DNA of 64,000 bases from Anthoceros angustus (Eukaryota; Streptophyta; Anthocerotopsida; Anthocerotales; Anthocerotaceae), in contig MU008193.1 in assembly GCA_010909165.1 (NCBI GenBank), positions 310,001 through 374,000 on the forward strand, read 5' to 3'. The translations under genes were made by a program, and so were the position numbers. The notes below the pieces were generated by a model. That model was not told the DNA's origin and did no database searches. It saw nothing but the letters and a program-made list of their open reading frames with translations. Shown here piece by piece: positions 44,691 to 53,069 of this stretch. The first letter of the stretch is position 1. Each line of letters opens with the position of its first letter.

Positions 44691-44721
44691 TGACCGTGCA
44701 CCTAATCTTGACGTCTGTTCT

Positions 44722-44749
44722 AAAAGGGTTTCTCTTGAAACCCCCTTTT
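44722..44749. repeat. B2/A3 junction hairpin
   Basis: AAAAGGGTTTC, loop TCTT, then GAAACCCCCTTTT: an 11-12-bp stem equivalent to the perfect hairpin at 27,155. CGTCTGTTCT precedes it and extends the A terminal inverted repeat. Confidence 0.75.
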
Positions 44750-47700
44750 TGCAGCCTACGTTCGTTGCACAGCTGCGTGAAATCCATGAATCGACCTTTT
44801 TGTATTTCTCCATGACAGTCACGCAAACATTTCAATTTTTGGTGCGATACGATATGGGACATTACGCATCGAAATTACGAGAAAACCATCGAGACATTCA
44901 CGATCGACTTTTCCTTGGTGGCCATGCTATTTGTGCACAAACTTGCGCGCACTCACATTTGCGTCTCCAACATTGACATCGGTCTATGTTTCTAGCTAGT
45001 TTGGCGAATGTTGTCTTTCCGTCCTCGGGACGACGATGTCATCGTTCTCTTGCGGTAGTTGCGGATCGTAAATAGCAAGAGGAAGATATGGCGTTTCTCC
45101 ACCTTGGGACTCGCCAAAGCGTCTCGGATGTTGGTTGTCCCAAGTAGTCGCTTTCTTACGGTCTTAGCACTTCTTTCCCTTACGTGTTCTTAGGGTTATC
45201 GGACCTTTTTGCCATCTTCTCCTTCTTCCGGGCCCCGTGATTGACTCAAGTCTTGAAGGTCGATGGGTGCGCATGTTCCTTGAACCAAGTGTGGCGTTGC
45301 GGCCACAGGCCAGATCTCCTCCGCCATCTCTTTGGCAAAAAAACCGGATGTCCACGTTTGTGTGGTTTGGTGGTCAACTCTTCCTCGTCAGGAAACACTT
45401 CATGGCACATGTCTGTTCGATGAATATTGTGCTCCTCTGTTCTTGGTCAACGACAATACAGTTCCTCCCTTCGATGTCATAATTCCTCCAGCTTCCATCC
45501 ATCTATAACCCATTCCCTCTTTACGTGAATAGGTCATATGCGGGACCATCAACCCTATTGGCTTTTGGTAAGGAGAAACAACATGGCCATCGTTGGACAC
45601 ATTCAAAAGTTTCTTCACGATTGCGCTATGTCGAATAAGCGAGCATTGCTCCAATCTCGGTGCCGCTATTGGACAATGCACGCACTTCCTCATATCTTCA
45701 ACGTTGGGTGAACACCATACCCACATCATGTACTCATGATTCTCGTAAAGTCCCTCGTCCAGACCAAATTGTCTTTCTCCCGGACCATTGTATAAACCCC
45801 CTTTTCACACCATTTTCGCGGTGCATTTGGACATCCGCATCAGTGCGGTCCATGCATAAATATCACGGAAAGTCTTGCATTCGGTGATTGTCATGAATCC
45901 ATCCATTATCTTCTCCAAATCCTCACATGTCATCTCCTTATCCCATGTCTCCGATAAATTGCCCCTTGGTAAATCGGCGACCACGACTTGTATTCTCTTT
46001 TCCCCAAGTAGGCAGCCATTTCACGAATATCACCAGTTATTACCTGGTAACGGACCTTTTGCTTGCTTTTCGGAACATGGAAAATGTCTAGTTTTGCGTC
46101 GTTGTCTTCCTCTGCCAGCTCTCTCTGCAAATCTTCCACCCTCTTCCAATTTCTTGCCGCATTGATGTGCTCTTTGAAGCTATCGGGTATCATCTTCTCT
46201 TTGTACTCTTCAGCCTGCTTCAGTGTCTGCACAGGATGGAGACGTTCATAGGTCGAACTTGAAGACGAGTGCGCAAACTAGTTTGCGCACTTGCTAACTC
46301 GTGGCGACGCGCATGTACTTACAATGTGATCAAACACGGTTGAAATTTCGCTATATCTTACGGTGTTGAGTGCCTCGGATATTCTCTCTCAACCGCAAAT
46401 GAATTGCACCTCGGTCGAGCAAATCTTTCGGATGACATTCAACTTCTTGGCCTTCGTTATCCACGTTTTCATGCGCTCACGGTCAACTCGCCTTGAATCA
46501 CTTTCTCCGGTGACGGCATAATCCTTTCACGCTTCACAGGCATGCCAGAAAACTCTCCAATTGGTCGCATGCATTGGCTTTATCATCAAATTTGGATCCC
46601 GCTGCGGCTCATGTCAAGACACGTTTTGATTTCCCCTCTTGCTGCCTTTCTTCCGGTTACCTTGCTGGAAGCTCACCCCTCTCCCAAAGATCGAAAACCT
46701 CGTCCACCCGTGTCCACACATGAGGCGGGACACTAGCAATACAAGGCGGTTTACGGTCGACAAGTGCATTTCTTCCCGATCGGCGTCGCCGATGGCGCCT
46801 AGCATCCGATATAGATTGTACTTCCAATCCATTGTAATGCTAATACCCTCCTCACCGCAATTTTCATTTCATCGTGAATATCGGACTTGCTCAATGAAAG
46901 ACATCCTCTTAGGAAATCTGCCTTGACATTGTGATGCTGGCGGAGCATCTGCACAGGTTAAGCACATATATATGAGCTTCCATATCTTTGGAAGTGTGAG
47001 TTCTCCGGGTCTTACAGTTGGAGCGCATAGAAACGTGGTTCCCACCAATACTCCCATGGTGTCTGCCTTTTCAACTTGTCTTTGTCAAAGACCTCTACGC
47101 TTCTCCTTGGATCGATCATACATAGCGGAGGAAGTACTCCCTCTTGCAGGTCCCTTTTAATTTCCGGAGAAGATGTTTTCCCCATGATTCATCCACTCTT
47201 GGATCGGCGTCACGAGTAATGTAGTCTGCGCTTCTCGGCTTGGTGATGGCAACCATATCTGTCGGAATGCACCTCTTTTGTCTTGACTCTGATGATGCAG
47301 GTCCTTATCTTTGTTGGGCTCGCTCCACTCTGTCGTTGTCCGTCGGCCACTTTGGTGATAGCTGACCCGTCGGCCAGTGTCTCGTCAATGTCATTACTCT
47401 TCCTCTTTTCCCTTTTGGTTTACCTTTCGTCCTTGCGGTGGCTGGAACATCGCGTCTACCTCCTTGAGGTTGGTTGTACAGGCTCGCTCCTTCACGATTC
47501 TTTGACCCTACTGTCCAAACTTTGTAGAAGCTGCTGGGCATCGTCCAATGCATGGCGATTCTTCGGGACATTTGACGAACGTTTTGAGCCACCCTCGCTA
47601 TGTATATCCTCTCTGTTGTTGTCGTGTGCTTCAACTCTATCGGTTGTCGATGCATCTCTTCGTCCTCAACATCTTCATTTGCGGTTTCATGCTCTTCATA

Positions 47701-48024
47701 TTCACTATCTCGTCATCCGAATATCTATACTGTGGCAAGTACCTCTCATTTCTGTTCCATTGAATCGTCATGAATTTCCCATATTGAGCGGTGATGGTGC
47801 TTTGGTCGTGGTTATGCTTTTTAGCCTCTCCATCGCTATCTCGGAGAGGATCGCTTTCACAAGCTTGTTCGGCCATCTTCATCATCATCAACCCGAACTA
47901 TTTCTTTTGGACAACGCCCGGATAGTCCCGAATATGCATCACAAAGACAACCACGCCTCCATTAACCGGATGCATCAACCGAAACATCCTTTGGCCGACG
48001 GTACACAAAGGCGGGCACCGGTCC

Positions 48025-48515
48025 TCGTCCCCACTTCAGGGCCGGACGGGGTGCATGCGCGCGCTGAAATGCGCGCAAGTGCGCGCATGCGGCGCGCAAG
48101 TGCGCGCAAGTGCGCGCACTTGTGCGCGCATGGAGTCGTGCGCGCAAGTGCGCGCAAGTGCGGCGCAAAGTCGTTGTCCTCGCATGCGGCGCGCACGGGC
48201 TCCCGTGGCCCGGCGCTCTCACGGACTTGCGGCGGGCCAGGGGTCATCACGCCTGCGGCGCAGGTCTCGTGCGCGCACTTGTGCGCGCACTTGCGCACTC
48301 CTCATGCGCGCAAGTGCGCGCAAGTGCGCGCAAGTGCGGCGCGCAAGTGCGCGCATGCGCGCGCTGTGCGCGCCTTTTCAGCACCGTGCGGCGCAAGTGC
48401 GCGCCGCGGGTTCTCATGGTACCCGGTGCGCGCACTTGTGCGCGCCGATCATCTCCGGCACATGGCTCATGGTGCAATCACGAAAAAGTGGGTGGTCGAT
48501 TCTCTTCGTACATAC
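48025..48515 (-). other. Intron with GC-rich array, A3a
   Basis: The donor AAG|GTATGT (minus) lies at 48,510-48,515. The array at 48,050-48,420 has runs of GCGCGCAAGT and GCGCACTTGTGCGCGC, interrupted by GCATGCG and by about 110 bp of mixed GC-rich sequence (48,170-48,265). On the plus strand the 10-bp period gives an open frame with a Cys-Ala-Gln-Val-Arg-Ala pattern that is an artefact of the repeat. Confidence 0.65.
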
Positions 48516-48774
48516 CTTGTCACTTGTCATGGCGGCGTCAAGTCCGCCGGTCTTGGGTATTGCATCGCCTTGGAATCGGTTGTCGCACTCAATACCGGTG
48601 GCGATTAGAATTCCTCAAAAGAACTTCTCCCTCATTGTGCATATCAAGAGTTTGATTACGCATTGCGGCGGACTTCATACTTCCAAGCCCATAGAATGTA
48701 CCCAACCACAATCTTACATGTCCTCAACGCATCCATATACCCGTTCACCCAGGCGGGATGGGATCAAAATTCTC

Positions 48775-48985
48775 TGTAGAGTCGGTTCCTTCTTCATGTA
48801 TGCACCATTCCTTGTCCTAGCCCTTACGATAGATCTGCAAATCTCGATCAACACATTTTCTCAGCGAGAAAATTCTCCTGTAGAGTCGGTTCCTTCTTCA
48901 TGTATGCACCATTCCTTGTCCGGTACATTACGATAGATCTGCAAATCTCGATCAACACATTTTCTCACGAGAAAGGATTCTCCAA
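48775..48985. repeat. 104-bp tandem duplication nested in A3a
   Basis: TGTAGAGTCGGTTCCTTC occurs at 48,775 and 48,879, each followed by GCACCATTCCTTGTCC and ending CAACACATTTTCTCA. A1 and A2 have a single copy. The same doublet is at 51,065-51,275 in A3b, so it arose before the 2.28-kb duplication. Confidence 0.9.
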
Positions 48986-48990
48986 TGTGG

Positions 48991-51270
48991 TCCACACACA
49001 TGAGGGACACTAGCAATGCCGCAGCGGTTTCGGTCGACAAGTCGCGCATTTCTTCCGATCGGCGTCGCCGATGGCGCCTAGCATCCGATATAGATTGTAC
49101 TTCCAATCCATTGTAATGCTAATACCCTCTCGATTTTCATTTCATCGTGAATATACGGACTTGCTCAATGAAAGACATCCTCTTAGGAAATCTGCCTTGA
49201 CATTGTGATGTGGCGGACACGCATCTCTGCACAGGTTAAGCTGCATATATATGAGCTTCCATATCTTTGGAAGTGTGAGTTCTCCGGGTCTTCTGCGTGC
49301 GTTGGAGCGCATAGAAGGCTGGTTCCCACCCAATACTCCCATGGTGTCTGCTGCCTTTTCAACTTGTCTTTGTCAAAGACCTCACGCGCACTCCTTGGAT
49401 CGATCATACATAGCGGAAGTACTCCCTCTTGCACGGGTCCCTTTTAATTTCCGGAGAAGATGTTTTCCCCATGATTCATCCACTCTTGGATCGGCGTCAC
49501 GAGTAATGTAGTCTGCGCTTCGGCTTGGTGATGGCAACCATATCTGTATCACGGAATGCACCTCTTTTGTCTTGACTCGAATTTGATGTAACGGGTCCTT
49601 ATCTTTGTTGGGCTCGCTCCACTCTGTCGTTGTCCGTGACTTTGGTGATATGGCCGTCGCTGGTGTCTCGTCAATGTCATTACTCTTCCTCTTTTCCCTT
49701 TTGGTTTACCTTTCGTCCTTGCGGTGTGGAACATCCGTCTACCTCCTTGAGGTTGGTTGTACAGGCTCGCTCCTTCACGATTCTTTGACCCTCTTGTCCA
49801 AACTTTGTAGAAGGCTGGGCATCGTCCAATGCATGGCGATTCTTGGGACATTTGAAGCGTTTTGAGCCACCCTCGCTATGTATATCCTCTCTGTTGTTGT
49901 TGCTTCAACTCGCGGTTGTCGATGCATCTCGTCCTCAACATCTTCATTTGCGGTTTCATGCTCTTCATATTCTCTCACGTCATCCGAATATCTATACTGG
50001 TGCAAGTACCTCTCATTTCTGTTCCATTGAATCGTCATCGAATTTCCCATATTGAGCGCGGATGGCGGTGCTTTGGTCGTGGTTGCGACCTTTTCCTAGC
50101 CTCTCCATCGCTATCTCGGAGGATCGCTTTCCTAGCTTGTTCGGCCATCTTCATCATCATCAACCCGAACTATTTCTTTTTGGACAAGCCGATAGTCCCG
50201 AATATACGCATCACAAAGACAACCACGCCTCCATTAACCGGATGCATCAACCGAAACATCCTTCGGCTTGGTACACAAAGGCGGGCACCGGTCCTCGTCC
50301 CCGCACTTGTGCGCGCAAGTGCGCGCAAGTGCGCGCAAGTGCGCGCACTTGTGCGCGCAGTGCGCGCCGCAGATCGCGCGCGCATGCGGCGCGCAAGTGC
50401 GCGCATGCGCGCACTTGTGCGCGCATGCGGCGCGCAAGTGCGCGGCCTCGCATGCGCGCGCATGCGCGCGCACTTGTGCGCGCCGATCCGTCCACGGACT
50501 TGCGGCGGGCGGGTCCGCGCCGCACTTGTGCGCGCAAGTGCGCGCAAGTGCGCGCATGCGCGCACTTGTGCGCGCACGCTCCTCATGCGCGCAAGTGCGC
50601 GCAAGTGCGCGCACTTGTGCGCGCAAGTGCGCGCATGCGGCGCGCAAGTGCGCGCAAGTGCGCGCAAGTGCGCGCAAGTGCGGCGCAAAGCACGCGGGTT
50701 CTCATGGTACCCGGTCGCGGCGCGCGATGCATCTCCGGCACAGGCTGCGGTGATGGTGCAATCACGAAAAAGTGGGTGGTCGATTCTCTTCGTCTACATA
50801 CCTTGTCACTTGTCATGGCGGCGTCAAGTCCACTTGAGTCTTGGGTATTGCATCGCCTTGGAATCGGTTGTCGCACTCAATACCGGTGATGGCTTAGAAT
50901 TCCTCAAAAGAACTTCTCCCTCATTGTGCATATCAAGAGTTTGATTACGCATTGCGGCGGACTTCATACTTCCAAGCCCATAGAATGTACCCAACCACAA
51001 TCTTACGTGTCCTCAAGCGCATCCATATACCCGTTCACCCAGGCGGGATGGGATCAAAATTCTCTGTAGAGTCGGTTCCTTCTTCATGTATGCACCATTC
51101 CTTGTCCTAGCCCTTACGATAGATCTGCAAATCTCGATCAACACATTTTCTCAGCGAGAAAATTCTCCTGTAGAGTCGGTTCCTTCTTCATGTATGCACC
51201 ATTCCTTGTCCGGTACATTACGATAGATCTGCAAATCTCGATCAACACATTTTCTCACGAGAAAGGATTC
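48991..51270. repeat. 2.28-kb tandem duplication in A3, right copy (A3b)
   Basis: Second copy of 46,715-48,990, including the nested 104-bp doublet at 51,065-51,275. It ends at TCCAATGTGGTCCACACA, after which the unique 5' part of gene 2 follows (AATCCGATATCATCG). Confidence 0.9.
50297..50801 (-). other. Intron with the most regular GCGCGCAAGT array, A3b
   Basis: The donor AAG|GTATGT (minus) lies at 50,796-50,801. From 50,311 the plus strand reads GCGCGCAAGT in exact 10-bp register (three units to 50,340), then flips to GCGCGCACTTGTGCGCGC palindromes. Further runs lie at 50,525-50,560 and 50,587-50,690 (at least eight units in total). Direct and inverted units are interleaved, so each strand can form many hairpins. 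The flanks (GGGCACCGGTCCTCGTCCCC and GGTTCTCATGGTACCCGG) equal those of A3a. Confidence 0.7.
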
Positions 51271-51597
51271 TCCAATGTGGTCCACACAATCCGATATCAT
51301 CGAAAAATTTTGATGCCACTCATCCGGCGGGCTGATGCTCCCTTGCTTGGCTTGGGCCTCATTGTGATGTCCCTTGTGAAGGCCCACTCTTCCTATCGGA
51401 TGCTCCTTGTGGGAGGAGAGTCGACTTTACGGTGATGGTGGATGTTGGTGGTTCATGACCACCACCGAACCTCCTCTGCTGCACTCTTCCGTTTCGAAGC
51501 TCCTTCGACATTGGCTTGTCCTTTTGCGTTTTGGAGGTTTGGGGTGAGGTTGAGGCTCTACAAAGTTGGCTTTGTTTTACGCGCATGGGATGGACAT

Positions 51598-53069
51598 GCT
51601 GTCACGCGGATGCACCGTCAAGCATTAGAGGAAAAGCAGGCACCCCAAACCATGCGGAAAGAATGGAATGTTGAAGTTGTCTTCATTTCATGAAACAAGC
51701 CAAATTATAGATCCAGGAAACACCTATTTCGGGCTCCCTTTGAAGGCTCTTCTTCACAAGCCTCTTCTTCACGGGCTCCCTTTCACGCCTCACACTCGGC
51801 ACAACCAAGCAAGGCATGCCACAAGCAAACACTGCGGGTGCCTTCCACACCCAAGCACCAAGGCCCATGACCCAAACATGGTGCCTTTCACACCCAAGCA
51901 CCAAGGGTGCATAACATAAGCAACCAGCAGCTTGCGCGCACCAGCCACACTGCGAAGCGGACCGGGCCTTTTGTCACCCACGATTTTGGGCGAACACACA
52001 CACAGTGGCGAAGACTTCACCTGCGGTTTTAAGTTCGACTGGTTGCCTTGCGACGCCTCAAGCGCCATGAGGTTGCCAACCCGACAGAGGTCTCGGCCTA
52101 TGTCACTTGGCGCCCTCAACCGCCGATTCAAAGTCTGTGCTGTTCAAAGCGGAGCCCTTGTGCGGATCGCCTCCAATCAAGGATGCATGTCGCCCACTAG
52201 CGCAGTTCCTTGTCGGAGAGACCCTCAAGTCGCGGATGCACATGGGAGATGCACGCTGCAAGAGCACAGTCGCCCACGAAGCAGCGCTCTTCCTATCTCA
52301 CATGCGCATCCACGATTCTCGGCAAAACCGGATGCCTTGTGTGCAGCACGCAATCGCTCAAGCAAGGCGGACCAGCAGCGCGCGGTCTTCCCTATCGCGC
52401 TCAACCACCGATTCACACACAACTCATGCCCAACACGTTCCTTGTTCAGACCCTCAAGTCGCAGATGCACATGGGAGATGCACGCTGCAAGAGCACGAAG
52501 TCGCCCACGCAGCAGCGCCGATCTCACATGCGCATCCACCACGATTTGCAAAACGCGGATGCCTTGTTATGCAGCGCAATCGCTCAAGCAAGGCGGGCAC
52601 AGCGCTCACGCGGATGCAAGTCGCACACCATCAGCAGCGCTCTTGCCCATGTTACTTAGGCGGAAGGAATCTCAAACTTGCCTAAGTGGGTTAACTAACT
52701 GCGGGTTGAAGGTTAGGTTAGGGTTTCCGTTATAGCCCTTATTTCAAGCGAGCGTTTGATAATTAACATTGGCGGCTACTATAGCAGGTTAAACACGCCA
52801 CCATAATCATGTATGCATATTTTAACGTTCAAACACGGATGGACAAACTCCATAATCAGCACTTCTTCGTCTCATAGTTGCGGACCATGCTCGAAGTTTG
52901 AAGGAGCGGTGAAATCTGACGCTTCTCCATCCTACTCGTGCGGTCGGAGTCGGGCGGGCGAATGGAAGGCCATAAGCGGCAGTGGCACGGTCTCGAAAAT
53001 GTTTCACGAATTGATGTTTTTGGTACGCATCGCCTTGCGTCGTCGCGGAAGATTGAGAAGGTGACAATC
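51598..53069. promoter_or_regulatory. Divergent intergenic region of A3 with 226-bp-type repeats
   Basis: Equivalent of 31,598-33,022. Tandem units are marked by CTCAAGTCGCGGATGCACATG (about 52,225) and CTCAAGTCGCAGATGCACATG (about 52,453), 228 bp apart. The AGGTTAGGTTAGGG block is at 52,710-52,725. Conserved GTATGCATATTTTAACGTTC at 52,811-52,830 lies upstream of gene 1 in all copies. No core promoter is evident. Confidence 0.45.

Larger units (their letters stand above)
38271..44721 (+). mobile_element. Element B2, family B
   Basis: Second copy of B1, same orientation, 6.45 kb. Gene 1 is minus (38,357-41,638) and gene 2 plus (42,239-44,690). Both ends abut A tails in opposite orientation, repeating the A-B-A' layout of the first unit. 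Identity to B1 is high outside the GC cores of introns, with scattered indels. Confidence 0.65.
46715..48990. repeat. 2.28-kb tandem duplication in A3, left copy (A3a)
   Basis: It starts at CCACACATGAGGCGGGACACTAGC and repeats from about 48,991 as CCACACACATGAGGGACACTAGC. The junction falls on the shared word GTCCACACA, a likely microhomology. Large parts are identical to A3b, for example 48,725-48,985 versus 51,015-51,275. The gene 2 intron array inside is an exception: it differs in length and sequence. Confidence 0.9.
44996..51597 (-). pseudogene. Gene 2 of A3, internally duplicated (broken)
   Basis: On the minus strand the gene starts at the ATG at 51,597 (MSIP), with the basic stretch PHPKPPKRKR near 51,525-51,545. 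It runs through KCVDRDLQIYRNVPDKEWC and the intron with an array (donor 50,796-50,801), then the acidic block, CMIDP (about 49,395-49,420) and FGRYGSSYI-like wording. At about 48,990 it jumps back to KCVDRDLQIYRNV, so the middle third is present twice (second intron donor 48,510-48,515). It then continues to SFKEHINAARNWKRVEDLQREL (about 46,115-46,185) and ends at 44,996. Even without frameshifts this copy could not encode the normal protein. Confidence 0.55.

Noticed and set aside
50297-50740. CRISPR-like regular array
   Set aside because: The repeat unit is 10 bp with no spacers, units occur in both orientations, and the setting is a eukaryotic transposon intron.
47283-50944. Very long plus-strand open frames (275-441 codons) through 47.3-50.9 kb with Cys-Ala-Gln-Val-Arg-Ala patterns
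   Set aside because: They run through the GCGCGCAAGT arrays, whose 10-bp period lacks stop codons in several frames on both strands. They read antisense to gene 2 and differ in every copy, so they are artefacts.
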